Shown here: piece by piece, positions 13,950 through 20,246 of the stretch
Layout: each line of letters starts with the position of its first letter
Position numbering within the stretch: position 1 is the first letter of the stretch
Source of the DNA: Paludibacteraceae bacterium
Lineage (GTDB): Bacteria; Bacteroidota; Bacteroidia; Bacteroidales; Paludibacteraceae
Reading direction: 5' to 3'
Assembly: GCA_017628395.1 (NCBI GenBank)
Contig: JAGBZD010000045.1
Coordinates: 1 to 37,653 of the forward strand
DNA: 37,653 bases
Notes under the pieces: model-generated
The model's database searches: none
What the model saw: the letters and a program-made list of their open reading frames with translations, nothing else
What the model was told of the DNA's origin: nothing
Position numbers and translations under genes: made by a program

Positions 13950-15280
13950 TTGAAGAATTTTTCTAATTTTCGGATTACTTGACTTTTGCAGAATACTACC
14001 ACTTGGTCGTTCGGTAGGACTTCTGTATCGCCGTTTACCAATATACCTTCTCCTGCGCGCACGATAGCGCCTATGTTTGCATCGGCAGGCAATCGCATGT
14101 CGCGTATCTTGTTTTTGGTGATTCGACTACCTTCTTCTGCCATAAACTCCACTATCTCGGCATCTGCGCTGGTCAAGTTGCGCACATTCAGTACGCTGGC
14201 GTCTAAGAGCATTTGGTAGATATACGATGCTGCAATCGTTTTTTTGTTGAGTACCGTACCTATATCCAATCCCTCAGCCATAGGGATATAGTCGATGTTC
14301 TCCACTTCTGCTATCGTCTTCTTCACGCCAAAGCGTTTGGCGGCCATGCAGGCAAAGATATTCGCCTCGCTACTATCGGTTACGGCTACAAACGCATCTG
14401 CATCTTCTATGCCTTCATCTTTGAGGGTTGCCATATCGCTACCGTCAGCATTGATAATCAGTGCGTTGTTCACTTTCTCGCTCAGATGATAACAATGCTC
14501 ACGGTCTGCTTCCAGTATCTTGATACTCAGGTCATCCGATAGGTTCTGCACTGTCTTTTGGGCAATCTTCGACCCGCCAAAGAAGATGATGTTTCTGATT
14601 TCTTGTTTCTGTTTGCCCAGTTGTTCGCGCAGGTGTTTCATGTTCTCGCGCGTACAAACGGCATATACCATGTCATCTGCTTGTATCTCATCTGCTCCTG
14701 TAGGAATGATGGTGTCTTGTCCTCGTTTTATGGCTACTACGCGATAGAGACCATGATTGAAGAAGCCCGACATAAATTGTTTGCCAATCACTGCAGCTCC
14801 TTCTCGCACTTTCACTACGCACAATTCCAATGCACCTTCGCATAGGGTGAGGTGATAGCGCATCCAGTTGGTTTTGAGCGAAGAGGTAATCTCTTGTGCT
14901 GCAAGCAGTTCTGGGTAAATCAAGTGGTTCAATCCCATTTGCTCAAACAGGCGTTTGTTCTCTGGAATCAGGTATTCGTAGTTGTCTATGCGTGCCAAGG
15001 TGCGTTTGGCGCCCAGTTGGTTGGCAAGCAGACAAGCGGTAATGTTTTCCGATTCCGAAGGTGTAACGGCTATGAATAGATCCACATCTTTCACTCCGAT
15101 GCTTTGGAGGTCATGGATAGAGGTCGGACTACCCACTTTGGTTAGCAGGTCGTAGCTGGTATCCAAGTCGCCCAATCGGTCTTGTCGTTCGTCGATGAGA
15201 CTAATGTCCATATCTTCGCGCGATAGCAGTTTTGCCAAGTGGCGTCCTACTGCTCCAGCGCCTGCAATAATGATTCGCAT
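13946..15280 (-). CDS. trkA: Trk system potassium regulatory subunit TrkA
   Basis: TrkA is the cytoplasmic gating ring of Trk-type potassium uptake. The 444-residue protein contains two RCK units. The first starts MRIIIAGAGAVGRHLAKLL, with the nucleotide-binding GAGAVG at residues 6-11 and an acidic strand end (ISLIDERQDRL). The second has NIIFFGGSKIAQKTV at about 231. Each is followed by a TrkA-C domain (for example VVKVREGAAVIGKQF). The gene starts inside the last 34 bp of dxs and ends overlapping trkH, an arrangement that should give tightly linked translation. Confidence 0.95.
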   Translation of the reverse strand: MRIIIAGAGAVGRHLAKLLSREDMDISLIDERQDRLGDLDTSYDLLTKVGSPTSIHDLQSIGVKDVDLFIAVTPSESENITACLLANQLGAKRTLARIDNYEYLIPENKRLFEQMGLNHLIYPELLAAQEITSSLKTNWMRYHLTLCEGALELCVVKVREGAAVIGKQFMSGFFNHGLYRVVAIKRGQDTIIPTGADEIQADDMVYAVCTRENMKHLREQLGKQKQEIRNIIFFGGSKIAQKTVQNLSDDLSIKILEADREHCYHLSEKVNNALIINADGSDMATLKDEGIEDADAFVAVTDSSEANIFACMAAKRFGVKKTIAEVENIDYIPMAEGLDIGTVLNKKTIAASYIYQMLLDASVLNVRNLTSADAEIVEFMAEEGSRITKNKIRDMRLPADANIGAIVRAGEGILVNGDTEVLPNDQVVVFCKSQVIRKLEKFFK

Positions 15281-17226
15281 ATGCCTTCTTTATCTAATTT
15301 TAACAAATGATATAATTCCTTCGTACTACCATGTTCCACGAACTGGTCATTTACTCCCATGCGTATAACACATGGTGTGTAACCATTATCTGCCATAAAC
15401 TCAAGCACAGCACTACCTAAGCCACCACTGATTACACCATCCTCTATTGTGATGATTTTAGTAAAGCGTTTGCCTATCTTGTGTAGTAATTGCTCATCCA
15501 TTGGCTTGAGCCATCGCATATCGTAATGCGCTATTCCCTCTACAAGCGAAGCCGATCTTCCACCTAAACTATCTATCGCCTCAATCACTGTATAACCGAT
15601 AGCACCCAGAGATAGTACTGCCACTTTCGCTTCTTCACTTTCTCTCAAGCATACACCTTTGCCGATAGTCACCTTCGCCTCATCGCCTAATTGCCTTATA
15701 GCCTCATTGCCTCCATTCGTTCTGCCACGCGGATAGCGAATAGCAATAGGACCGTCATGTTCTTTTGCGATTCGCATCATCTCCTGCAAGTCCGTAGCCG
15801 TCATTGGTGCGCCAATGACCATGTTGGGTATAGGACGCAGATACGCCAAATCCAGCAAGCCGTGGTGTGTAGCGCCATCGTTGCCTACGATGCCTGCGCG
15901 GTCAATGCAGAACACCACATGCAGTTTGGGTATTGCCACATCGTGTATGATATTGTCGTATGCGCGTTGTAGGAAACTGGAGTAGATGTTGCAGTATGGT
16001 ACCAATCCTGCTTTGGCGAGTCCAGCGCTGAAGGTCACGGCATGTCCTTCGGCGATGCCGACATCAAATACGCGTTCTGGCAATTCTTTCTGCATGATGT
16101 TCATGCTGCAACCGCTGGGCATAGCGGGTGTGATACCTACAACGCGCTTGTCTTCTTTCGCCAGTTCGAGTAGTTGCTCGCCAAACACCTCTTGCCATAA
16201 TTGTTCCTGCCTTTCACCTTTCACCTTTAACCTTTCACCTGTCTCTGCGCAGAACTCTCCGGGGGCGTGCCAAGTTGTTTGGTCATTTTCGGCGGGTTCG
16301 TAGCCTTTGCCTTTTTTGGTGATGATATGTAGTACTTTCGGACCTTGGTAGTCTTTTATTTCGTTGAATATGCGTACTAATTCCAGTACATCGTGTCCAT
16401 CAGCGGGACCGAAGTATCGGATATTGAGTCCTTGGAAAATGTTGTTTCCTTGTTTGGTGAGCAGTGCTTTGATGTTATTGGTAATGCGTAGTACGCGTCC
16501 TTTGTTGTCGTCGTTGAGGATATGCAATTTGCGTGCCATTCTGTATCCCCACCAGCGCCAGCGGTTGTATCGTTCGCTGGTTGTTATGTCCACGAGGTAT
16601 TGTGTGAATCCGCCTTTGATGGGGTCGATGGCCATATTGTTGTCATTCAGTACGATGAGTAGGTTGTTTTTGAGCATGGAGGTGTTGTTGAGTCCTTCGA
16701 ATGCCAATCCGCCTGTCATTGCTCCGTCGCCGATGATTGCCACCACTCTTCGCTTCTCTCCGCTACTGACTACAGGCGTAGCCGAACTACAGGGCTCTGC
16801 CCGATCTACAGCCGCTTCTGCGGCGATCTCTTCCCTAATGGCAATACCTAATGCTGCAGAGATGCTATTGCTGGCGTGTCCTGCGATGAAGGCATCGTAT
16901 TCGCTTTCGGCGGGGGTAGGGAAGGGGGCTATTCCTTTGAATTGTCGGTTGGTATGGAATCGTTCTCGTCTGCCTGTTAGTATTTTGTGTGCGTATGCTT
17001 GGTGTCCCACATCCCATACGAGTTGGTCGTTGGGTGTGTCAAACACATAGTGTAGTGCCACGGTGAGTTCTACGGTTCCGAGCGAAGAACCCAAGTGACC
17101 GGGATTTTTGCTCAGTTGTTGTATGATAAAATCCCTCACTTCGTCGCACACTTGTGGTAGTGTTTCTTCAGGCAGCTTTTTCAAGTCGCTGGGGTAGTTG
17201 ATGGTGTGTAAATATTTGTAGTCCAT
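15247..17226 (-). CDS. dxs: 1-deoxy-D-xylulose-5-phosphate synthase
   Basis: Dxs joins pyruvate and glyceraldehyde 3-phosphate using thiamine diphosphate, the first step of the non-mevalonate isoprenoid pathway. With the ATG at 17226 it has 659 residues. Landmarks include NPGHLGSSLGTVELTVALHY, the thiamine-binding GDGAMTGG (about 167) with LNDNNMAIDP, the catalytic DVGIAEGHAVTFSAGLA (about 392), and FCIDRAGIVGNDGATHHGLL. A longer frame to 17277 adds a non-conserved extension and is not used. Three in-frame segments look added relative to the usual protein and are encoded by short repeats: VDRAEPCSSATPVVSSGE before GDGAMTGG, LKVKGERQEQ, and NEAIRQLGDEAK. It is the first gene of its operon, with a consensus promoter upstream. 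Confidence 0.95.
   Translation of the reverse strand: MDYKYLHTINYPSDLKKLPEETLPQVCDEVRDFIIQQLSKNPGHLGSSLGTVELTVALHYVFDTPNDQLVWDVGHQAYAHKILTGRRERFHTNRQFKGIAPFPTPAESEYDAFIAGHASNSISAALGIAIREEIAAEAAVDRAEPCSSATPVVSSGEKRRVVAIIGDGAMTGGLAFEGLNNTSMLKNNLLIVLNDNNMAIDPIKGGFTQYLVDITTSERYNRWRWWGYRMARKLHILNDDNKGRVLRITNNIKALLTKQGNNIFQGLNIRYFGPADGHDVLELVRIFNEIKDYQGPKVLHIITKKGKGYEPAENDQTTWHAPGEFCAETGERLKVKGERQEQLWQEVFGEQLLELAKEDKRVVGITPAMPSGCSMNIMQKELPERVFDVGIAEGHAVTFSAGLAKAGLVPYCNIYSSFLQRAYDNIIHDVAIPKLHVVFCIDRAGIVGNDGATHHGLLDLAYLRPIPNMVIGAPMTATDLQEMMRIAKEHDGPIAIRYPRGRTNGGNEAIRQLGDEAKVTIGKGVCLRESEEAKVAVLSLGAIGYTVIEAIDSLGGRSASLVEGIAHYDMRWLKPMDEQLLHKIGKRFTKIITIEDGVISGGLGSAVLEFMADNGYTPCVIRMGVNDQFVEHGSTKELYHLLKLDKEGICESLLQALEQ
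15671..15713. repeat. Octamer tandem repeat inside dxs
   Basis: On the coding strand: GAGGCAAT GAGGCTAT AAGGCAAT TAGGCGAT GAGGCGAA. The period is 8 bp over five units. It encodes GGNEAIRQLGDEAK in a linker of the C-terminal half and is related in sequence and frame to 10809-10846 in the MBOAT gene. Confidence 0.85.
16207..16241. repeat. Heptamer tandem repeat inside dxs
   Basis: On the coding strand: AGGTGAA AGGTTAA AGGTGAA AGGTGAA AGGC, four degenerate 7-mers. They encode RLKVKGERQ between the pyrimidine-binding and transketolase-like parts. The same type of unit (GGTTAAA, GGTGTAA) appears outside genes at 6159-6182 and 12436-12479. Confidence 0.85.
16767..16825. repeat. Repeat-like insertion in dxs before the GDGAMTGG motif
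   Basis: On the coding strand CTGTAG occurs three times: CTGTAGATCGG, then CTGTAGTTCGG, then CTGTAGTC, with spacings of about 19 and 17 bp. The tract encodes AVDRAEPCSSATPVVSSGE at a place where most Dxs proteins have only a short link. Confidence 0.5.
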
Positions 17227-17285
17227 AAATGTGGATATAGTTCTTTTGTTGTTTGTGTTGATTGCGTATTTCCGCAATAAGCCTG

Positions 17286-17317
17286 CAAAGGTACAACTTT
17301 TTTTTTATTTATACAAA
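17286..17317 (-). promoter_or_regulatory. Promoter of the dxs-trkA-trkH-SGNH-MBOAT-coaE operon
   Basis: On the minus strand, TTTG (17317-17314), a 20-nt spacer and TACCTTTG (17293-17286) give a full match to the Bacteroidota consensus, the best in the window. The transcription start would be about 17279, about 53 nt before the chosen dxs ATG at 17226. Confidence 0.8.
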
Positions 17318-17344
17318 TAAACAATAAAATTTGTGTGTTTTTTT

Positions 17345-17377
17345 AGGCATTTATATACCTATATGCCTATTGACACT
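17345..17377. repeat. Diverged end sequence of the MITE-like family
   Basis: AGGCATTTATATACC (17345-17359), a 10-bp interruption (TATATGCCTA) and TTGACACT (17370-17377) reproduce, with one substitution in the first part, the inverted-repeat end of the element at 17790-17969. No body follows, so this is a solo or disrupted end. Confidence 0.55.
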
Positions 17378-17463
17378 TTTGGTTGGTATCTATCTCTTTA
17401 TTTTGTTTTGAGTAGCCAATGCGCTCGTGCATTCTTCCAACTCAAACAAAAATATACTCCTCG

Positions 17464-17501
17464 AATTGACGAAAATTGACATCAAAATTGACCTAAATTG
17501 T
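17464..17501. repeat. Phased AATTGAC repeats
   Basis: ATTGAC starts at 17465, 17475 and 17487, with a degenerate ATTGTT at 17497. The spacings of 10, 12 and 10 bp put the copies on about the same face of the helix. They lie between two ends of the MITE-like family and resemble a protein-binding array; the binder is unknown. Confidence 0.55.
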
Positions 17502-17514
17502 TGTCTAAAATAAA

Positions 17515-17615
17515 AGGGACTTATATACCAGTTGACACTTACGTGAGATTCCTTGAGCGCGGCAGGGAGTTGATTGCCGCGCAAGTTGTCGGTGTTGTCG
17601 TTATAAAAAATAATC
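17515..17615. mobile_element. Truncated copy of the MITE-like element
   Basis: The left end (17515-17539) matches the left end of the full element at 24 of 25 positions, including TATATACCAGTTGACACT. TTCCTTG follows, then an 8-bp GC-rich hairpin (GCGCGGCA/TGCCGCGC) and a tail AAGTTGT...GTTGTCGTTATAAAAAATAAT that parallels the full element. The right inverted repeat is missing. No coding capacity is seen. Confidence 0.55.
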
Positions 17616-17670
17616 GTCCTTTATGATCTATTGTCTTTCACCTTATTTGTCAAAGCCCCCGTTTTTCAGC

Positions 17671-17724
17671 AGGTAATCATAGGTTATTCGTAGGTTATTC
17701 GTAGGTGATTCGTAGGTTATTAAG
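17671..17724. repeat. Five tandem 11-bp repeats
   Basis: The units are AGGTAATCAT (10 bp), then AGGTTATTCGT, AGGTTATTCGT, AGGTGATTCGT and AGGTTATTAAG. A stray relative, AGGTGATTCGT, appears at 18140-18150 in the leader of the next operon. No gene is present. Confidence 0.8.
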
Positions 17725-17789
17725 CAAGTCTGCAAATAACCAAAGCGTGAGGTATACCCAAGAAAGTAGGTCTTTCTGTGCATGTTTTT

Positions 17790-17969
17790 AGGGATTTATA
17801 TACCAGTTGACACTATGTGTTGTTTTCCTTGTCGCGCCAGTAAGTGCGGGGTCCCCGAAAAAGCCTGCTTTTTGGGGTGCTTTTGATTGGCGCGAAAGTT
17901 GTTTAAGTTGTTTTTTAATAAATAATTCTTGTGGTTTTTAGTTTTAGTGTCAACATATATATAGTTCCT
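17790..17969. mobile_element. MITE-like element of 180 bp with terminal inverted repeats
   Basis: The left end (17790-17814) reads AGGGATTTATA then TACCAGTTGACACT. The right end, on the opposite strand from 17969, reads AGGAACTATATATATGTTGACACT, so the ends are imperfect inverted repeats of about 24 bp sharing GTTGACACT at the inner edge. TGTTTTT occurs directly outside both ends (17783-17789 and 17970-17976), a possible 7-bp target duplication. Inside is a large hairpin: an outer CGCGCCA/TGGCGCG stem and an inner CCCCGAAAAAG/CTTTTTGGGG stem with one bulge. It has no gene of its own. An invertible regulatory segment is the alternative reading. Confidence 0.6.
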
Positions 17970-18008
17970 TGTTTTTATGTAGAGAATACATTTTTTTTCA
18001 TCGAACGC

Positions 18009-18039
18009 TTGCATATTTGTAATTTTTGTTGTACCTTTG
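18009..18039 (+). promoter_or_regulatory. Promoter of the P-loop/YhcG accessory block
   Basis: TTG (18009-18011), a 20-nt spacer and TACCTTTG (18032-18039) match the Bacteroidota consensus. Transcription would start near 18046, leaving an unusually long leader of about 240 nt before the first ATG at 18285. Confidence 0.65.
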
Positions 18040-18045
18040 TAGCGT

Positions 18046-18284
18046 CTTTTCAATAGAAAACAGTTAAGACACTCTGTTTGATGAAGACAACTATGTGTAT
18101 ATCAACGATTAACACTATTGTTCCCTGCTTTTTTTGAGTAGGTGATTCGTTGTATGCATATATAGACTGCATGTGCAATGCATGTGCAACCCTTTATGGG
18201 TTCGCTGTGTGGTATATTGTAATTTAGGTAAATAGGAACCAAGAGATATAAATAAAATACCCCCTCCGAAAGGGAGAAAAAAGT
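18046..18284 (+). promoter_or_regulatory. Long 5' leader with small repeats and hairpins
   Basis: The leader contains two adjacent copies of TGCATGTGCAA (18168-18178, 18179-18189), a small AACCC/GGGTT hairpin (18188-18202) and, directly before the start codon, a CTCC/GGAG hairpin with a GAAAG loop (18264-18276) that could hide the start region. It matches no riboswitch class I recognise. Confidence 0.4.
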
Positions 18285-18794
18285 ATGGCATTATTTGTAA
18301 TATATGGCTACCAAAATTCAGGCAAGACGCATACGGCTTGGTTGGTGTATAATCTGCTCAAAGCAGCAGGTTCTGAATTGCATTTTGAAAGCCATCCTGC
18401 GCAAAATAAACTCTCATATATTGAGGTATTGCAACATATTACAGACAGATATAATGCTTCAGACACCACGCCTCACATCTCGGATTTTAGGGCGTTGGTT
18501 GAGTATAAAGGTAAAAAGGTGGCTATCTTCAGTGCAGGCGATTGTGTAAAAGATAGGAGATGGGTGGTAACAAGTTTAGAGGACAATTTGGATTGGGCAA
18601 AGCAGAATGATGCTGATCATATCGTTTGCTGTTCAAGATATGTAAATAGAGTGGGCTCTGTACAGCGTTATTTGCTGGATAATTATAAACTGTCGATATA
18701 TAATTGGTGTTATAAATCCCAAGCTACTGTGCTCGCTGATCAACTATCCGATGCGCAAAAAGTGGCAGCAGAAGTGTTTGTAGATATAAAATAA
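18285..18794 (+). CDS. Small P-loop NTPase-like protein of unknown function
   Basis: The 169-residue protein starts MALFVIYGYQNSGKTHTAW, with a Walker A-type loop GYQNSGKT at residues 8-15. A strand-forming VAIFSAGD segment at about 80 could serve as the Walker B region, and DADHIVCCSRY at about 120 resembles another core strand. Nothing identifies the substrate; kinase and GTPase signatures are absent. It is cytoplasmic, with no signal or membrane segment. It is first in a plus-strand block and is followed after 58 bp by a YhcG-type nuclease gene. The pairing may reflect a shared function, but this is conjecture. Confidence 0.65.
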   Translation: MALFVIYGYQNSGKTHTAWLVYNLLKAAGSELHFESHPAQNKLSYIEVLQHITDRYNASDTTPHISDFRALVEYKGKKVAIFSAGDCVKDRRWVVTSLEDNLDWAKQNDADHIVCCSRYVNRVGSVQRYLLDNYKLSIYNWCYKSQATVLADQLSDAQKVAAEVFVDIK

Positions 18795-18852
18795 CACCCC
18801 CTCGGGCACTGGTCATTGACTTGACCCTGCTCACAAATAGAAAATAACGAAT
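18795..18852 (+). promoter_or_regulatory. Leader hairpin motif, copy 1
   Basis: The gap contains GGCACTGGTCATTG then ACTTGACC and TGCTCACAAA. GGTCA (18811-18815) pairs with TGACC (18822-18826). Almost the same string precedes the next gene at 20181-20215. No T tract follows, so it is not a simple terminator. Confidence 0.5.
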
Positions 18853-20055
18853 ATGAAAGATAATGAGTTTATATCTCGACCACGTATTGTGAGTTCGCAC
18901 GACATACAAATTGATGTGGAGTATGCAGAGTGGATTGCGGAAGTAAAGCACCGCTATCGTGCTGCTCAGTCAAAAGCAGCGGTTAAGGTTAATTCAGAAA
19001 AACTGCTGTTTAATTGGCTATTAGGTGCGGATTTAGTGTTAAAGAAAGCAGAAGAGCGTTGGGGCGAGGGTATTGTAGAAAAACTCAGCAAGGATTTGCG
19101 GACAGAGTTCCCTGGTGCTGATGGTTTTACACCACGTAATCTTTGGCTTATGAAACAATGGTATTCATTTTACTCTCATCCTGCTGGTACTCAAAAACTG
19201 AAACAGGCCGTTTCAGTTTTCGAAGAGTACGCTTTTAACAACCAATTAGCACTCGATCAAGTGGGGCAAACTATTATTAAAACTGAAAATGTGAAACAGC
19301 CTGTTTCTGTTTTTCCAACACCGTTTGGTTTTATAGGTTGGAGCCATCACATAACTATCATTCAAAAATGTAAGGATATTGACGAAGCGTTATTCTATAT
19401 ACTTAAAACCATAGAAAACAATTGGAGTCGCGAGGGGTTAAAAAGAGCCATAAATGCAGATGTTTATCACACACAAACGCCAGCTCCTAATAATTTTGCA
19501 ACAACACTCATTACACCTCAGTCTGCTCTATTGCAAGAGATAGTAAAGGCAAATTATGATTTCAGTTGGGCTGAAGTGAAGCACGCTTCATATGACGAAC
19601 TTGAGTTAGAGAAAGCATTATCCAACAATATAACGCAAATGCTTTTGGAGTTAGGAAATGGTTTTGCCTTTATAGGAAGACAGCGCGAATTGATAGTTGC
19701 TGGTAAAACAAGGAAAATAGATTTGCTTTTTTATCATATTAGAGCGCATTGTTATGTGGTAGTGGAGTTAAAAGCAAAGCCTTTTGAACCAGAATTTGTA
19801 AGCAAACTCAATTTTTATGTTAGTGCAGTTAATAACCTTATTCGACAAGAAGAAGATAACCCTACGGTAGGACTATTGATTTGCAGCGATATGGATGAAA
19901 CGGAGGTAAGGTGGTCTTTTGAGGGATTACAATCGCCATTAAGCGTAGCAACATATAGTGGTATAAAGATAACAGAATTACTGCCAACGACAGAACAAAT
20001 TAAACAACGCATAAAAAATCTCAAATTAGAATTAAATCGTTTGGAGAAATTGTAG
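18853..20055 (+). CDS. YhcG-type (DUF1016) PD-(D/E)XK nuclease-domain protein
   Basis: The 400-residue protein has the two-part YhcG layout. The N-terminal DUF1016 helical domain (about residues 20-220) includes LSKDLRTEFPGADGFTPRNL, WLMKQWYSFY and the IGWSHHITIIQK segment. The C-terminal nuclease domain has RKIDLLFYH (about 286-294) and VELKAK (about 303-308), which supply the Asp and Glu-x-Lys of the PD-(D/E)XK site. Related proteins are found as solitary genes and beside restriction systems or toxins; a role in DNA processing or defence is likely but unproven. No methylase or toxin is next to it. Between the domains the peptide KQxVSVF occurs twice, each time encoded by a DNA palindrome. 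Confidence 0.9.
   Translation: MKDNEFISRPRIVSSHDIQIDVEYAEWIAEVKHRYRAAQSKAAVKVNSEKLLFNWLLGADLVLKKAEERWGEGIVEKLSKDLRTEFPGADGFTPRNLWLMKQWYSFYSHPAGTQKLKQAVSVFEEYAFNNQLALDQVGQTIIKTENVKQPVSVFPTPFGFIGWSHHITIIQKCKDIDEALFYILKTIENNWSREGLKRAINADVYHTQTPAPNNFATTLITPQSALLQEIVKANYDFSWAEVKHASYDELELEKALSNNITQMLLELGNGFAFIGRQRELIVAGKTRKIDLLFYHIRAHCYVVVELKAKPFEPEFVSKLNFYVSAVNNLIRQEEDNPTVGLLICSDMDETEVRWSFEGLQSPLSVATYSGIKITELLPTTEQIKQRIKNLKLELNRLEKL
19194..19220. repeat. Perfect 11-bp inverted repeat inside the YhcG gene
   Basis: AAAACTGAAAC (19194-19204), loop AGGCC and GTTTCAGTTTT (19210-19220) form a perfect palindrome. It encodes LKQAVSVF. A diverged copy lies about 100 bp downstream in the same frame. Confidence 0.85.
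19280..19312. repeat. Second, diverged palindrome inside the YhcG gene
   Basis: GAAACAG (19293-19299), C, CTGTTTC (19301-19307) form a 7-bp-arm palindrome flanked by AAAACTGAAAA and TGTTTTT. It encodes VKQPVSVF, matching LKQAVSVF of the first copy at six of eight residues. Confidence 0.75.
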
Positions 20056-20246
20056 CCACCCCCGAAAGGGGAATTACCAACAACCTAAATCGAACTTCGC
20101 GAGTTCGATTTAAGAGGAGGAATGACGGCGAGCCAAACTCGTGTAAATGAGTTTCTTCTCGCAAGTACATTCCGACGAAGGCACGGGTCATTGGGTTGAC
20201 CTATGCTCACAAAACAAAAAACAGTAAACTAAAAACATAAGATATT
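20056..20246 (+). promoter_or_regulatory. Highly structured leader in front of the giant protein gene
   Basis: Four elements lie in 190 bp. First is CCCC-GAAA-GGGG (20060-20071), a GNRA-loop hairpin. Second is an 11-bp stem TAAATCGAACT/AGTTCGATTTA (20086-20112). Third is a long arm, GGAATG...CATTCC, enclosing GCGAG/CTCGC and AAACTC/GAGTTT (about 20119-20173). Fourth is the GGTCA/TGACC hairpin (20186-20201) shared with the previous gap. I see no TAnnTTTG promoter, so the gene may be read from upstream. The class of structure is unknown. Confidence 0.55.

Larger units (their letters stand above)
17227..18284. other. Gene-free repeat-rich region between divergent operons
   Basis: This kilobase separates the minus-strand dxs operon from the plus-strand accessory block. 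It holds the dxs promoter, three copies or fragments of the MITE-like family, phased AATTGAC motifs, 11-bp tandem repeats and the promoter and leader of the next operon. Two minus-strand frames (64 and 85 codons) lie on top of the repeats and have no protein features. I see no RNA gene I can name. Confidence 0.75.

Noticed and set aside
17390-17584. A 64-codon minus-strand frame
   Set aside because: It lies over the AATTGAC motifs and a MITE-like copy, with no protein features.
17796-18053. An 85-codon minus-strand frame across the MITE-like element
   Set aside because: Its sequence is produced by the hairpin and inverted repeat; lysine/asparagine-rich and featureless, and it runs against the promoter at 18009.
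20056-20246. Integron attC site
   Set aside because: The long hairpin recalls attC, but I found no GTTRRRY/RYYYAAC core pair and no integrase.
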